Shown piece by piece: positions 50,267 to 60,683 of a stretch of DNA of 64,000 nt (position 1 is its first letter; each line of letters starts with the position of its first letter). The DNA is from Brevibacterium sp. S111 (GTDB lineage Bacteria; Actinomycetota; Actinomycetes; Actinomycetales; Brevibacteriaceae): NCBI RefSeq assembly GCF_004745075.1, contig NZ_RHFH01000010.1, positions 62,001-126,000 of the forward strand, read 5' to 3'. A program made the translations under genes and the position numbers. A model generated the notes under the pieces. It saw only the letters and a program-made list of their open reading frames with translations, ran no database searches and was not told the origin of the DNA.

Positions 50267-50538
50267 CCACGCCGGGACGGCGAAGGAGACCTCCTTCTCC
50301 AGGTCCCCGAACTCGCAGATCCCCTTCGCCGAGCGCTGACTCGGCTTCTTCGAACGCTGACCCGACGAATCCCTCGATGAGGTGTTCGGCCCCATCGTCA
50401 ACGAGACCGCAGAACCGGTCTGAAACCACCTGGCTCGAGCAGGCCTCCGGCGGTGCAATCAGTGAGGTTTCGAAACCCGAGTGCTTGCCTTTCCTCTCGC
50501 GTCCTTCCTCTCGGACAGTTCAAGCCCTCCACCACATG
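50267..50538. other. Gene-free stretch between ctaA and ctaB
   Basis: About 270 bases, part of a 327-base gap, with no convincing coding frame on either strand. It contains two loosely similar GAACGCTGACCCGACGA / GAGCGCTGACTCGGCTT segments (around 50330-50380) but no RNA fold or known site that I can support. Confidence 0.5.
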
Positions 50539-50576
50539 CAGAAGGCTCGTCACCCGATCGGGTGACGAGCCTTCTG
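50539..50576. terminator. Bidirectional terminator between ctaA and ctaB
   Basis: A 38-base perfect palindrome, a 17-bp stem with GATC at the tip. It lies 17 bases after the ctaB stop on the minus strand and serves convergent genes. Confidence 0.88.
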
Positions 50577-50593
50577 TGTATGTTCGGAGCGCC

Positions 50594-51580
50594 TTACCAG
50601 ATGCCGGGGATGAGGGTGTCGACGAAGGGATCGATGGCCACTGCGAGGAACAGCAGCGAGAGGTAGGTGATCGAGCCGTGGAAGACCTTCATCGCCTTGA
50701 GCGAGGTTCCGTCCTTGCCCTTCTTGGCCCGCGAGACCAGCGAGTAGCACGACCACAGGAACCAGGCTCCGGCACCGACGGCGACGATCGTGTAGACCGG
50801 TCCCATCGGGGCCACGGGGATGAGCGCCAGCGAGCAGGCGATCATCGCCCACGTGTAGAGGATCATCTGGCGACCGACCGAGGTCGGCGGAACCTTCGAC
50901 GGCAGCATCGGCACATCGACGGCATCGTAGTCGGCCTTGTACTTGATCGCCAGCGGCCAATAGTGCGGCGGCGTCCAGAAGAAGACGACGAAAAACAGCA
51001 GCACGGGCTCCCAGGCGAGGCTGCCCGTCACCGACGACCAGCCGATGAGCACGGGCATGCAGCCGGCCGCGCCTCCCCACACGATGTTCTGCGTGGTGCG
51101 GCGCTTGAGCACGAGGGTGTAGAAGACGGCATAGAGGAGGATCGCAGAGGCGGTCAGTCCCGCCGCAACCCAGTTCGTGAATCCGCCGAGCCAGAAGATC
51201 GAGCCGATGCCCAGCGCGAATGCGAAGATCAGCGCAGCGCGGGGACTGATCTCACCGGTGACGAGCGGACGGTCCTTCGTCCGCTCCATCTTCGCGTCGA
51301 TATCACGATCGACGAAGCAGTTGAACACCGATGCCGAGGCGGCAGCCGCGGCTCCGCCGATGAGCGTGTTGATGACCAGCCAGACATTGGGCATTCCATG
51401 AGCGGCCAGGAACATCACAGGGGCGGTCGTGACGAGGAGCAGCTCGATGACACGCGGTTTGGTCAGCGCAATATAGGCGCTGATGATCGATCGCGGTCGG
51501 GTGGAGAGATTCTGCTCGTCGATGGCCCTCTGCAGAGGCCGTTCACTCTGCGCTTCCCGGTTCTGACGAAGTTTGCTCAC
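50594..51580 (-). CDS. ctaB: Protoheme IX farnesyltransferase (heme O synthase)
   Basis: A UbiA-family membrane enzyme that adds the farnesyl group to heme B. The 328 residues contain the first Asp-rich motif NCFVDRDIDAKMERTKDRPL and the second KYKADYDAVDVPMLP, with about nine membrane segments. Together with ctaA and SURF1 it supplies heme A to cytochrome oxidase. GTG 51580 is chosen because TAGAAT lies seven bases upstream. Confidence 0.95.
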   Translation of the reverse strand: MSKLRQNREAQSERPLQRAIDEQNLSTRPRSIISAYIALTKPRVIELLLVTTAPVMFLAAHGMPNVWLVINTLIGGAAAAASASVFNCFVDRDIDAKMERTKDRPLVTGEISPRAALIFAFALGIGSIFWLGGFTNWVAAGLTASAILLYAVFYTLVLKRRTTQNIVWGGAAGCMPVLIGWSSVTGSLAWEPVLLFFVVFFWTPPHYWPLAIKYKADYDAVDVPMLPSKVPPTSVGRQMILYTWAMIACSLALIPVAPMGPVYTIVAVGAGAWFLWSCYSLVSRAKKGKDGTSLKAMKVFHGSITYLSLLFLAVAIDPFVDTLIPGIW

Positions 51581-51587
51581 GCCCACG

Positions 51588-51593
51588 ATTCTA
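51588..51593 (-). promoter_or_regulatory. Leaderless -10 element TAGAAT for ctaB
   Basis: TAGAAT, CGTGGGC, GTG 51580. A second GTG two codons upstream lies within the spacer and is not the expected start. Confidence 0.6.
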
Positions 51594-51677
51594 CCTGCTG
51601 TCGAATATTTTGCCAGTCGCGACAGCGACCCGTGTCCGGCTGAATCAGAACCCCGTTGGGACCGTCCGCGGAGGGCC

Positions 51678-52205
51678 TCAGCGGCGGGTCGAGTCGCGGA
51701 CGATGGAGACGAGGAAGGCAACCGCGGCGCAGACCGGCGCCAGCACGATGACCTCCACGACAAGAGCGGAGATGAGGTCGAGAGAAGCGGTCGCGGCCTC
51801 GGATCTCAGCACAGTGATCCCGACGCCAAGACCGAGCATCCCGCTCAGTCCCGAGTACACGAGCGCCGTGGTCCAGACCAGTCCGCCGTGTCGGGCGTTG
51901 AGCATGACGGTCAGGGCGGCGAGGAACGGTGTCAGCAGAAGCGCGGTCCCCAGCGCCCACAGTCCCAGCTCGCCGAGGTCGACGCGGCCGCGCAGCGGCT
52001 GACCGAGTGCCGAGGACACGGCGACGGTGGAGAGGATGAACAGGACCGGCAGTGCGAGTCCGATGCGCGAGATGAAACGGCGGGCGCTCACGGTGTGGGC
52101 GGCGACCTCGGCGAGGTCGGGCCGCAGACCCTGTGGCCACTTTCGAGAACGCTCCGAGTCGGCCGGAACCGCGACGTCGACCACCGGCTTCGCCCCTTCG
52201 CTCAC
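51678..52205 (-). CDS. Predicted four-segment membrane protein, function unknown
   Basis: A 175-residue protein with an N-terminal soluble part (1-45) and four membrane segments (IGLALPVLFILSTVAVSSALG, LWALGTALLLTPFLAALTVM, ALVYSGLSGMLGLGVGITVL, VVEVIVLAPVCAAVAFLVSIV). I do not recognise a family. GAGGGAG lies just before GTG 52205. It is divergent from tkt, with which it shares a 226-base promoter region. Confidence 0.75.
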   Translation of the reverse strand: MSEGAKPVVDVAVPADSERSRKWPQGLRPDLAEVAAHTVSARRFISRIGLALPVLFILSTVAVSSALGQPLRGRVDLGELGLWALGTALLLTPFLAALTVMLNARHGGLVWTTALVYSGLSGMLGLGVGITVLRSEAATASLDLISALVVEVIVLAPVCAAVAFLVSIVRDSTRR

Positions 52206-52383
52206 CGTGCTCCCTCTTCTCTCGACCTTCACTCTTCGCCTACCGGCAGTGGTTGGATCGCCAACCACAGCTGTGCGCGAGACCACACTCTACCCGCCGG
52301 TAGCCGGAATGTCTCGCACCTCGGCGAAGACCTCGTGGAAGCCTGTGTGTGAACAGGGTCGGGCTATCCGAGGGCCGGCGCGG

Positions 52384-52389
52384 TAGAGT
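52384..52389 (+). promoter_or_regulatory. -10 element TAGAGT of the tkt-tal-pgi operon
   Basis: TAGAGT lies 42 bases before ATG 52432, so unlike many genes here this operon has a leader, about 35 bases, containing GAAGGA. The TTG directly after the hexamer is not taken as start because the conserved transketolase sequence begins at 52432. Confidence 0.55.
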
Positions 52390-52431
52390 TTGAGTGCACG
52401 CTCTCAGACGAACGAAGGATCGCTCGAAGAC

Positions 52432-54513
52432 ATGACAACTCTGTCCTGGACTGAACTCGACAACCGCGCAGTCGACACTGCCCGCCTCCTCGCCGCCGAT
52501 GCGGTCCAGAAGGCAGGGAACGGACACCCGGGCACCGCGATGAGCCTGGCTCCCATCGCCCACTACCTCTACCAGCAGGGGCTCACCCACGATCCGGCCG
52601 ACCCGACGTGGGTCGGCCGTGACCGTTTCGTCCTCTCCTGCGGGCACAGTTCGCTGACTCAGTACATTCAGCTCTATCTGGCCGGTTTCGGTCTCGAACT
52701 CGACGACCTCAAGGCGCTGCGGACGTGGGGTTCGCTGACTCCGGGCCACCCGGAGGTCGGACACACCGCCGGCGTCGAGATCACCACCGGCCCGCTCGGT
52801 TCGGGGCTCGCCTCGGCGGTGGGTATGGCCATGGCGTCCCGTCGCGAACGCGGACTCTTCGACCCCGAAGCGGCACCCGGCACCTCACCGTTCGACCACT
52901 CGATCGTCGTGCTCGCCTCCGACGGTGACCTCGAAGAGGGCGTGTCCGGTGAAGCCTCGTCTCTGGCCGGCACGCAGGAGCTGTCGAACCTGCTGGTGAT
53001 CTGGGATGACAACAGGATCTCCATCGAGGACGACACGGCCATCGCCTTCGGCGAGGACACCGCTGCCCGCTATGCCGCCTACGGCTGGCATGTCCAGCAC
53101 GTCGACTTCACCTCCGGCGGGGACTACAACGAGGACATGGACGCCTTCCACGCCGCCGTCGAAGCCGCACGTGCCGACTCCCGCCCGTCATTCATCCGTC
53201 TCTCGACAATCATCGCCTGGCCGGCCCCGAACGCCCAGAACACCGGCGGTTCGCACGGAGCCGCTCTCGGTGAAGACGAGATTCGCGCGACCAAGGAGAT
53301 CCTCGGCTTCGATCCGGAGGCGGAGTTCGCCGTCGCCGACGAGGTGCTGGCCCACACTCGTTCGGCTCTCGATCGCGGTCGGAAGGCACACCTGAAGTGG
53401 GATGAGTCCTTTGCTCAGTGGCGCAGCGCGAACCCGAAGCGCGCCGAACTCTTCGATCGCCTCTCCACACGTGAGCTTCCGGCCGGTCTCGATGCCGCCT
53501 TCCCGGTCTTCGAAGCCAGTGAGAAGGGCATCGCCACCCGTGCGGCCTCGGGTCAGGTCCTCAACGCGATCGCCGAGGTCATGCCTGAGCTGTGGGGCGG
53601 ATCGGCGGATCTCGCCGGTTCGAACAACACGCTCATCAAGGGCGAGTCGAGCTTCCTGCCCGCCCACCGGTCGACCGGTGCCTTCAGCGGCAACGAATAC
53701 GGACGCAACATCCACTTCGGCGTCCGTGAGTTCTCCGCCGGTCTCATCGGCAACGGCATCGCCCTGCACGGTGGAACCCGTCCTTACAACGGCACCTTCC
53801 TCGTCTTCAGCGACTACCAGCGTCCGGCCGTGCGTCTGGCCGCCCTCCAGCAGCTGCCGAACCTCTTCGTGTGGACCCATGATTCGATCGGTCTCGGCGA
53901 AGACGGGCCGACCCACCAGCCGATCGAGCACCTTTCGGCTCTGCGTGCCATTCCCGGCCTCGACGTCGTCCGGCCCGCGGATGCGAACGAGACCGCCGTC
54001 GTGTGGCGCAGGATCCTCGACCGCACCGATGGGCCCAGCGGCCTCGTCCTCACCCGTCAGGCCGTGCCGGTCCTCGACCGTGAGAAGTACGCCCCGGCCT
54101 CCGAGGCCGCCCGCGGCGGCTATGTGCTCACCGACACCGGAGACCAGCCCGAGGTCGCGATCCTCGCCAGCGGCTCCGAGGTCGCCATCGCCCTCGAAGC
54201 GGCTTCGGCCCTGGCCGAAGCCGGAACCGCGGCACGTGTGATCTCCATGCCCTGCCAGGAATGGTTCGATGCGCAGCCCGAGGACTACCGCAGCACGGTC
54301 CTGCCGCGCGGACTCAAGGCACGCGTGAGCATCGAAGCCGCTTCGGCGATGAGCTGGCACAAGTACCTCGGCGACGCCGGACGTGCCGTGTCGATCGAGC
54401 ACTTCGGCGCCTCGGCGGACTACGCGACCCTGTACGAGAAGTTCGGCATCACTTCGGCGGCCGTCGTCGATGCCGCGAAGGAATCCATCAGCGCAGCGAA
54501 GGCGGAAGCATGA
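52432..54513 (+). CDS. tkt: Transketolase
   Basis: A thiamine-diphosphate enzyme moving two-carbon units in the pentose-phosphate pathway. The 693 residues show AVQKAGNGHPGTAMSLAP, RFVLSCGHSS, the cofactor motif SDGDLEEGVSGEASSLAG, GGTRPYNGTFLVFSDY and the THDSIGLGEDGPTHQPIEHL motif with the catalytic His residues. ATG 52432 opens MTTLSWTELDNRAVDTARLLA as in other actinobacteria. The gene overlaps tal (ATGA). Confidence 0.96.
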   Translation: MTTLSWTELDNRAVDTARLLAADAVQKAGNGHPGTAMSLAPIAHYLYQQGLTHDPADPTWVGRDRFVLSCGHSSLTQYIQLYLAGFGLELDDLKALRTWGSLTPGHPEVGHTAGVEITTGPLGSGLASAVGMAMASRRERGLFDPEAAPGTSPFDHSIVVLASDGDLEEGVSGEASSLAGTQELSNLLVIWDDNRISIEDDTAIAFGEDTAARYAAYGWHVQHVDFTSGGDYNEDMDAFHAAVEAARADSRPSFIRLSTIIAWPAPNAQNTGGSHGAALGEDEIRATKEILGFDPEAEFAVADEVLAHTRSALDRGRKAHLKWDESFAQWRSANPKRAELFDRLSTRELPAGLDAAFPVFEASEKGIATRAASGQVLNAIAEVMPELWGGSADLAGSNNTLIKGESSFLPAHRSTGAFSGNEYGRNIHFGVREFSAGLIGNGIALHGGTRPYNGTFLVFSDYQRPAVRLAALQQLPNLFVWTHDSIGLGEDGPTHQPIEHLSALRAIPGLDVVRPADANETAVVWRRILDRTDGPSGLVLTRQAVPVLDREKYAPASEAARGGYVLTDTGDQPEVAILASGSEVAIALEAASALAEAGTAARVISMPCQEWFDAQPEDYRSTVLPRGLKARVSIEAASAMSWHKYLGDAGRAVSIEHFGASADYATLYEKFGITSAAVVDAAKESISAAKAEA

Positions 54514-55613
54514 GTGAACGACTGCATGAGCTGAGCCAGGCGGGCGTGTCGATCTGGCTCGACGACCTGTCCCGCACACGGCTCGAGTCCGGCGATCTCG
54601 CCCGACTCATCGACGAGGCCTCGGTCACTGGGGTCACGACGAATCCGACGATCTTCGCGAACGCGATCTCCGCCTCGCAGGCCTATGATTCCGCGGTCGC
54701 CGAGCTCGGTGCGCAGGGGGCCGATGTCGATTCGGCCATCGAATCCCTGACCACAGCGGATGTCGCTGAGGCGGCCCGTCTGTTCCGGCCCGTCTTCGAC
54801 TCCACCGACGGAGACGACGGTCGTGTGTCGATCGAGGTCGCTCCCCCGCTGGCCCACGATGCCGCGGGCACCGTCGAGTCCGCGAAGGCCCTGTGGCAGC
54901 GCGTGGGCGAACCGAACGCGATGATCAAGATCCCCGCCACCGAGGAGGGGCTGCGCGCGATCTCCGAGACGATCGCCGCGGGGATCAGCGTCAATGTCAC
55001 CCTCGTGTTCTCTCTGTCGCGCTACCGCCACGTCGTCGAGGCCTTCCTCCAGGGCCTGGAGAAGGCGCGCGCGGCCGGACACGATCTGTCGACGATCCGG
55101 TCGGTCGCCTCGGTGTTCGTCTCCCGCGTCGACGCGGAGATCGATTCCCGCCTCGACGCCCTCGATGATCCGGCGGCGACGGAGCTCAAGGGCCGCGCCG
55201 GGATCGCGAACTGCGTGCTCGCCCACGAGATCCACTCGCAGCTGTTCACCTCCGAACGGTTCAAGGTCCTCGAACTCGCCGGAGCTCGTCCGCAGCGTCT
55301 GCTGTGGGCTTCGACGGGGGTGAAGAACCCCGACTATGCGGACACCATGTACGTCACCGGGCTCGTCGCCGCGAACACAGTGAACACGATGCCCGAACCG
55401 ACGATGGAGGCCTTCGCCGACCATGGTGAAATCGCCGACGAGATCACGCCCGAGGACTACCGGGCCGCCGATGAGCTCTTCGACGCTCTGGCCCGCCTGG
55501 GGATCGACTATGCCGAGGTGATGACCGTGCTCGAAGAGCAGGGACTGGAGAAGTTCGACGTCAGTTGGGCCGAGCTGCAGGATACGATCCGTACGGCACT
55601 GGACCGGTCATGA
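54510..55613 (+). CDS. tal: Transaldolase
   Basis: It transfers dihydroxyacetone units between sugar phosphates. The 367-residue TIM-barrel shows GVTTNPTIFANAI, Schiff-base Lys140 in NAMIKIPATEEG, NVTLVFSLSRY and RLLWASTGVKNPDYAD. It is the actinobacterial/cyanobacterial long class. It is linked to tkt and pgi by ATGA overlaps. Confidence 0.96.
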   Translation: MSERLHELSQAGVSIWLDDLSRTRLESGDLARLIDEASVTGVTTNPTIFANAISASQAYDSAVAELGAQGADVDSAIESLTTADVAEAARLFRPVFDSTDGDDGRVSIEVAPPLAHDAAGTVESAKALWQRVGEPNAMIKIPATEEGLRAISETIAAGISVNVTLVFSLSRYRHVVEAFLQGLEKARAAGHDLSTIRSVASVFVSRVDAEIDSRLDALDDPAATELKGRAGIANCVLAHEIHSQLFTSERFKVLELAGARPQRLLWASTGVKNPDYADTMYVTGLVAANTVNTMPEPTMEAFADHGEIADEITPEDYRAADELFDALARLGIDYAEVMTVLEEQGLEKFDVSWAELQDTIRTALDRS

Positions 55614-57241
55614 GACTCGCACTCGAAGTTCCGGTCCAGGACGAGTTCGACGCCGAGTCGGCACGTCTCGTCGAAGCCGGCCTGGCTTCGGCTCTCAGCC
55701 GCCAGGACGCTTCGCACTTCGCCGGAGCGCAGGACGCCGCGGACCGTCTCGGCTGGGTCGATCTGCCCGACCGGGCCGAAGAGCTGCTCACCCGGGTCGA
55801 GACCCTGCACGCCGAACTCGTCGATCGGGGTCTGCGCACCATCAGCCTCGCCGGGATGGGCGGGTCCTCGCTCGCACCGGAGGTGATGACCGCGGTCGCG
55901 GGTGTCCGTCTCGAGGTCATCGATTCGACGGATCCGGATCAGGTCGCCGAGGCGATCGGCACCGATCTCGAACACACCGTCCTCATCGTCGCCTCCAAAT
56001 CGGGGTCGACGGTGGAGACGGATTCCGTGCGCCGCAGCTTCGCCGCGGCTTTCGAGTCTGTGGGCATCGATCCGGCTTCCCGGATGATCGCGATCACCGA
56101 TCCGGGCACCGAACTCGATCGACTCGCCAGCGACCTCGGGTTCCTCGCGACCTTCCACGCCGATCCGCAGGTCGGGGGCCGTTTCAGTGCGCTCTCGGCG
56201 TTCGGGCTCGTCCCCGCCGGTCTGGCCGGGGCAGATGTGCGATCCATCGTCGCCGAAGCGGCGGCCGCGGCCGCCGAATTGAGCACCGACGCGACCGACA
56301 ATCCGGCTGTGGCCTTCGGCACGTGGCTGAGCATCGGCCATGCCCGGGCGACGGAGAAGCTCGTGCTTGCCGAGACCTCCCCGCGCCTGCGGGGACTGGC
56401 GGCCTGGGTCGAACAGCTCATCGCCGAATCGCTGGGCAAGGACGGACAGGGAATCCTGCCCGTCGTCGTCGATTCCCCCGACGACATCGGTTTCAGCGAT
56501 GCTCGTGCGGATGCGCTGCTGTGCCTGCTCGGGCCCGCGGCGGATCCATCGGGCCTGGGTGCCCCCTCCGGTTTCGAAGCCACCGTCGACGGCAGCCTCG
56601 GCGAGCAGTTCCTGTTCTGGGAGTATGCGACGGCGATCGCAGGCTACAGCATCGGTGTCAATCCCTTCGACCAGCCCGATGTGGAGGCCGCGAAGGAACA
56701 GGCCCGACATCTGCTCGACGGACCGGACTCCGGCCGTGCCGAGGAGCCGGTCTTCCGTTCCGGGGACGTCGACGTGATCGAGGTCGTCGACGGCGCCACG
56801 GACCTTGTGGGTGCGTTGGAGGAGCTCTTCGCGCAGGTCGACGAATACGGTTACATCGGCATTCAGGCCTATCTCGATCGGATCGCCGACGCCGATGCGG
56901 CCACGCTGCGGTCGCTCGTCTCGACGCATGCCGGGGTGCAGACGACGTTCGGTTTCGGTCCCCGGTATCTCCATTCGACCGGTCAGTATCACAAGGGCGG
57001 ACACCCCAACGGCGTGTTCCTTCAGATCACCGGCGAGGCACGCACCGACCTGCTGGTGCCCGGCCGCGCCTACGGCTTTGCACAGCTCCAGCGTGCACAG
57101 GCCGCAGGCGATGCGGCAGTGCTGCGGGACAGCGGCCGTCCGGTACTCAGGGTCCACCTGCTCGATCGTCGCCGTGGTCTGGCACAGCTGCGCGAGGCGA
57201 TCGGCCGGATCAGCCCCCGCCACCACTTCGGCGTCGACTGA
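55610..57241 (+). CDS. pgi: Glucose-6-phosphate isomerase
   Basis: It interconverts glucose-6-phosphate and fructose-6-phosphate. The 543-residue protein belongs to the Tal/Pgi-operon group, more divergent than the standard enzyme: AGMGGSSLAPEV, IVASKSGSTVET (phosphate loop), GGRFSALSAFGLVPAGLAG, GYIGIQAYLDR and HSTGQYHKGGHPNGVFLQ hold the catalytic residues. ATG 55610 overlaps the tal stop; the longer frame is inside tal. Confidence 0.94.
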   Translation: MRLALEVPVQDEFDAESARLVEAGLASALSRQDASHFAGAQDAADRLGWVDLPDRAEELLTRVETLHAELVDRGLRTISLAGMGGSSLAPEVMTAVAGVRLEVIDSTDPDQVAEAIGTDLEHTVLIVASKSGSTVETDSVRRSFAAAFESVGIDPASRMIAITDPGTELDRLASDLGFLATFHADPQVGGRFSALSAFGLVPAGLAGADVRSIVAEAAAAAAELSTDATDNPAVAFGTWLSIGHARATEKLVLAETSPRLRGLAAWVEQLIAESLGKDGQGILPVVVDSPDDIGFSDARADALLCLLGPAADPSGLGAPSGFEATVDGSLGEQFLFWEYATAIAGYSIGVNPFDQPDVEAAKEQARHLLDGPDSGRAEEPVFRSGDVDVIEVVDGATDLVGALEELFAQVDEYGYIGIQAYLDRIADADAATLRSLVSTHAGVQTTFGFGPRYLHSTGQYHKGGHPNGVFLQITGEARTDLLVPGRAYGFAQLQRAQAAGDAAVLRDSGRPVLRVHLLDRRRGLAQLREAIGRISPRHHFGVD

Positions 57242-57254
57242 CCATGTGACGGAT

Positions 57255-57291
57255 GAGAAGGACCCCGACCGATGCGGTCGGGGTCCTTCTC
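57255..57291. terminator. Terminator between pgi and secG
   Basis: A 16-bp perfect stem (57255-57270 with 57276-57291), loop GATGC, followed by TTTG on the plus strand. The genes converge on it. Confidence 0.88.
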
Positions 57292-57342
57292 TTTGTCATC
57301 TGCCCATCCGGGCGGAGTTCTCGGCTCGGGGCCGATCGTGCC

Positions 57343-57588
57343 TCAGGCGTTGAAGCGGGTGAGGATGCCCAGCAGGACGATGCAGGCGGCCCACACGATC
57401 GCCAAGAGCGTGGTGAAACGGTTGAGGTTGCGTTCGGCGACTCCCGACGAACCCAGCGAGGAGGACATTCCACCGCCGAACATGTCGGACATGCCACCGC
57501 CCTTGCCCTTGTGCATGAGGATCAGCAGGGTGAGGAAGATGCTCGTGAGGACGAGCAGCACGATGAGAATGATGTTGAGGATTTCCAC
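57343..57588 (-). CDS. secG: Preprotein translocase subunit SecG
   Basis: An 81-residue membrane protein with two segments ([24 protein letters not shown] and [19 protein letters not shown]) joined by the typical Gly/Ser-rich [20 protein letters not shown] loop. It supports SecYEG protein export. GTG start at 57588, 55 bases after tpiA. Confidence 0.93.
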   Translation of the reverse strand: MEILNIILIVLLVLTSIFLTLLILMHKGKGGGMSDMFGGGMSSSLGSSGVAERNLNRFTTLLAIVWAACIVLLGILTRFNA

Positions 57589-57643
57589 GTCGGATTCAAC
57601 CTATGTTTCGTTGAGAATGTCGTCGAGTGATGCGTTCGTCAGT

Positions 57644-58429
57644 CTACTTCGCGACCGCGGCCTTACACAAAGCGGCGAAGTCCGGGCCGCTGAGGCTGGC
57701 GCCTCCGACCAGGGCTCCGTCGACGTCTGCGTCGGCGACGATCTCGGCCACATTGTCGGCCTTGACCGATCCGCCGTAGAGGATGCGGGTCGACTCCGCC
57801 ATGCCGTTGCCGTACTTCTCGGCCAATCGGGCCCGGATCGCCGCGGCCATCTCTGCCGCATCGGCGGCTGTGGCGGTCTCACCGGTGCCGATCGCCCACA
57901 CGGGTTCGTAGGCGATGACGAGACCTTCGAGCGCGGAGGCGTCGAATCCGGCCAGCGACTCCTCGAGCTGGTCGAGGGTGAAGTCGACGTGGGTCTTCTC
58001 CTGCCGCTGCTGCAGCGACTCCCCCACGCACAGGATCGGCGTGAGTTCGGCCGACAGTGCCGCCCGGACCTTCGCGGCCACGACCTCATTGGTCTCATGG
58101 TTGTCCGCCCGACGTTCACTGTGCCCGATGACGACGTAGCTGCAGCCGAGCCGGGTGAGGAAGGTCGCCGCGATCTCACCGGTGTGAGCACCGGGAGCAT
58201 GCTGGGACACATCTTGAGCACCGTACTTCAGCCACAGCTTGTCACCCTGGACGAGGGTCTGCACGGAGCGGATGTCGGTGAAGGGTGGGATCACGACGAC
58301 TTCGCAGCGGCTCTCATCGAGCTTCGCGTCTTCGAGGGCCCAGGCGAGTTTCTGGACGCTGGAGATCGCTTCGAGGTGGTCGTGGTTCATCTTCCAGTTG
58401 CCTGCCAGCAGCAGGGTGCGGTCGCTCAT
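57644..58429 (-). CDS. tpiA: Triose-phosphate isomerase
   Basis: A 261-residue TIM-barrel enzyme of glycolysis. Asn11 and Lys13 in AGNWKMN, His in VIGHSERR, and catalytic Glu in [12 protein letters not shown] are all present, as is the phosphate loop [12 protein letters not shown] 58429 follows a GAGGAAG site; ATG 58447, overlapping the pgk stop, is the alternative. Confidence 0.96.
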   Translation of the reverse strand: MSDRTLLLAGNWKMNHDHLEAISSVQKLAWALEDAKLDESRCEVVVIPPFTDIRSVQTLVQGDKLWLKYGAQDVSQHAPGAHTGEIAATFLTRLGCSYVVIGHSERRADNHETNEVVAAKVRAALSAELTPILCVGESLQQRQEKTHVDFTLDQLEESLAGFDASALEGLVIAYEPVWAIGTGETATAADAAEMAAAIRARLAEKYGNGMAESTRILYGGSVKADNVAEIVADADVDGALVGGASLSGPDFAALCKAAVAK

Positions 58430-58443
58430 GTTCGTCTTCTTCC

Positions 58444-59679
58444 TCATCCGAGTGCGTCGAGTCCGGGCAGGGTCTTGCCTTCGAGGTATTCGAGGCTGGC
58501 GCCGCCGCCGGTGGAGATGTGGCCGAAAGCGTCATCGGAGAATCCGAGGCTGCGTACGGCGGCTGCGGAGTCTCCGCCGCCGACGACGGTGAGTCTTTCG
58601 GCGGGATCGATGTCAGCGGATCGCGCCTCATCGGTCAGTGCAGTGGCCACGGCCTTGGTGCCGGCGGAGAACGCCTCGAATTCGAAGACTCCCATGGGAC
58701 CGTTCCAGAACACGGTCGCCGAACTCGCGATGATCTGTGCATAGGTCCGTGCCGTCTTGGGACCGATATCGAGCCCGAGCGCCGAGGCGCCGGCCGGGGT
58801 GGATTCGAGTTCGGTGAACTCGCGCACCCAGTGCTCGGCGTCTGCGGAGAACTTCTCGGCCATGACGATGTCCTGGGGCAGGACGATCCGTGCCGCCCCG
58901 TCTCCGGCCGACGAACGCTCCAGGTAGGCCTTGACGTCGTCGATGCGGTCGGTCTCCACGAGGCTCGATCCGATGGGGTGGCCCATCGCGGCGAGGAAGG
59001 TGAAGACCATTCCCCCGCCGATGAGCAGATTGTCGGCACGGTCGAGGAGGTTGTCGATGACACCGAGTTTGTCCGAGACCTTCGAACCGCCGAGGACGAC
59101 GGTGAAGGGCCGGGCCGGGTCGGTGAGCAGTCGGTCGCTGACTTCGACTTCCGCACGGACGAGAGACCCGGCGAAGTGCGGGAGCAGCTCGGCGACGTCG
59201 TACACGGAGGCCTGTTTGCGGTGGACGACCCCGAAGCCGTCGGAGACGAAGTCATCGGCCAGCCCGGCCAGCTGTGCGGCGAACTCGCGGCGTTCGGCTT
59301 CGTCCTTCGACGTCTCCCCCGGGTTGAAGCGCAGGTTCTCCAGCAGCAGGACCTCCCCGTCGCTCAGCGCGGCGGCCTTGGCCTTCGCCTCCTCACCGAC
59401 GGTGTCAGCGGCGAAGGCGACGGGACGACCGATCGCCTCGGCGAGTTCGACCGCGATGGGAGCCAGCGAGTACTGCGGGTCCGGGGCGCCCTTCGGCCGG
59501 CCCAGGTGCGACATCACGATGACCTTGGCCCCCGCCTCGGCGAGGTCTGTGATCGTTGCCGCCGAGGCGGCGATGCGTCCGCGGTCGGTGATGGTGCCGT
59601 TGTCCATCGGCACGTTGAGATCGCTGCGGACGAGCACCGCGTGGCCGGCGAAGATGCCCGCATCGTCGAATGTCCTCAT
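58444..59679 (-). CDS. pgk: Phosphoglycerate kinase
   Basis: A 411-residue two-domain kinase: [76 protein letters not shown] and [11 protein letters not shown]. One oddity is [11 protein letters not shown], where most enzymes have AFGTAHRAHAS. ATG 59679 overlaps the gap stop. Confidence 0.96.
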   Translation of the reverse strand: MRTFDDAGIFAGHAVLVRSDLNVPMDNGTITDRGRIAASAATITDLAEAGAKVIVMSHLGRPKGAPDPQYSLAPIAVELAEAIGRPVAFAADTVGEEAKAKAAALSDGEVLLLENLRFNPGETSKDEAERREFAAQLAGLADDFVSDGFGVVHRKQASVYDVAELLPHFAGSLVRAEVEVSDRLLTDPARPFTVVLGGSKVSDKLGVIDNLLDRADNLLIGGGMVFTFLAAMGHPIGSSLVETDRIDDVKAYLERSSAGDGAARIVLPQDIVMAEKFSADAEHWVREFTELESTPAGASALGLDIGPKTARTYAQIIASSATVFWNGPMGVFEFEAFSAGTKAVATALTDEARSADIDPAERLTVVGGGDSAAAVRSLGFSDDAFGHISTGGGASLEYLEGKTLPGLDALG

Positions 59680-60677
59680 GAGTCCCTTTCGCTGAGAATG
59701 TAGCTGACCATGTCTTTGAGCCGGTTCGTGTAGCCCCACTCGTTGTCGTACCAGGCCACGACCTTGATCTGATCTCCCAGCACCATCGTGAGCTTGGAGT
59801 CCACGATCGCCGAGGCGGTGGTGCCGACGATATCGGTGGAGACGAGTTCGTCGGTGGAGTATTCGAGATAGGCGGAGTCCTCCGCCGCGGCGGCGAGGAT
59901 TGCGTTGACCTCGTCGCGGTCGGCGCCGCGGGACGGAGTGAATGTGAAGTCGATGATCGATCCGGCAGGCACCGGCACACGCACGGCGAGTCCGTCGAGT
60001 CTGCCTTCGAGGTGGGGCATGACGCGGCCGACGGTGCGTGCCGCACCGGTCGTGGTGGGCACGATGTTGACCGCGGCGGCGCGGGCGCGGCGCAGGTCCC
60101 GGTGGGGCCCGTCGACGAGCATCTGGTCGCCGGTGTAGGCGTGGACGGTGTTGAGCAGCCCGGATTCGACGCCGAGCGCGTCGTCGAGGGCCTTGACGAC
60201 GGTGGCCATGCAGTTCGTCGTGCATGAGGCGTTCGAGACCACGGAGTGCGTGTCCGGATCGAAGTCGGACTCGTTGACGCCCATGACGAAGGTTGCGTCG
60301 ACATCTTTGCCGGGGGCGGAGAGCACGACCGTGGACACGGTTCCGCCGAGGTGGGCCTCGGCCTGATCCCGGCGAGTGAAGTGACCGGTGGATTCGACGA
60401 CGAGTTCGACTCCGTGCCGCGGCCAGTCGATGGCGGCGGGGTCGGATTCGCTGAACACCGCAATCTCACGGCCGTCGACGGTCAGCGCATCAGCGCTGGC
60501 CTCGACAGCGTGGTCGAAGCGCGGCCACACGGAATCATGTGTCAGCAGGTGGGCCAGGGTGGCGGTGTCGGTGAGGTCGTTGACGGCGACGACTTCGAAG
60601 TCGGTGCCGGGTTCGAGGGACAGACGGAACAGGGCACGGCCGATACGGCCGAAGCCGTTGATGGCGATTCGTCTCAT
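59676..60677 (-). CDS. gap: Glyceraldehyde-3-phosphate dehydrogenase (NAD type)
   Basis: A 333-residue glycolytic enzyme: INGFGRIGRALFRL, Asp34 in AVNDLTD (NAD preference), catalytic Cys152 in SNASCTTNC, and WYDNEWGYTNRL. First gene of the gap-pgk-tpiA unit, with its own leaderless promoter overlapping the whiA stop. Confidence 0.96.
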   Translation of the reverse strand: MRRIAINGFGRIGRALFRLSLEPGTDFEVVAVNDLTDTATLAHLLTHDSVWPRFDHAVEASADALTVDGREIAVFSESDPAAIDWPRHGVELVVESTGHFTRRDQAEAHLGGTVSTVVLSAPGKDVDATFVMGVNESDFDPDTHSVVSNASCTTNCMATVVKALDDALGVESGLLNTVHAYTGDQMLVDGPHRDLRRARAAAVNIVPTTTGAARTVGRVMPHLEGRLDGLAVRVPVPAGSIIDFTFTPSRGADRDEVNAILAAAAEDSAYLEYSTDELVSTDIVGTTASAIVDSKLTMVLGDQIKVVAWYDNEWGYTNRLKDMVSYILSERDS

Positions 60678-60683
60678 GCCTCG

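Noticed and set aside
50267..50538. Degenerate small gene between ctaA and ctaB
   Set aside because: Short open frames exist but lack start signals, conserved blocks or consistent codon use.
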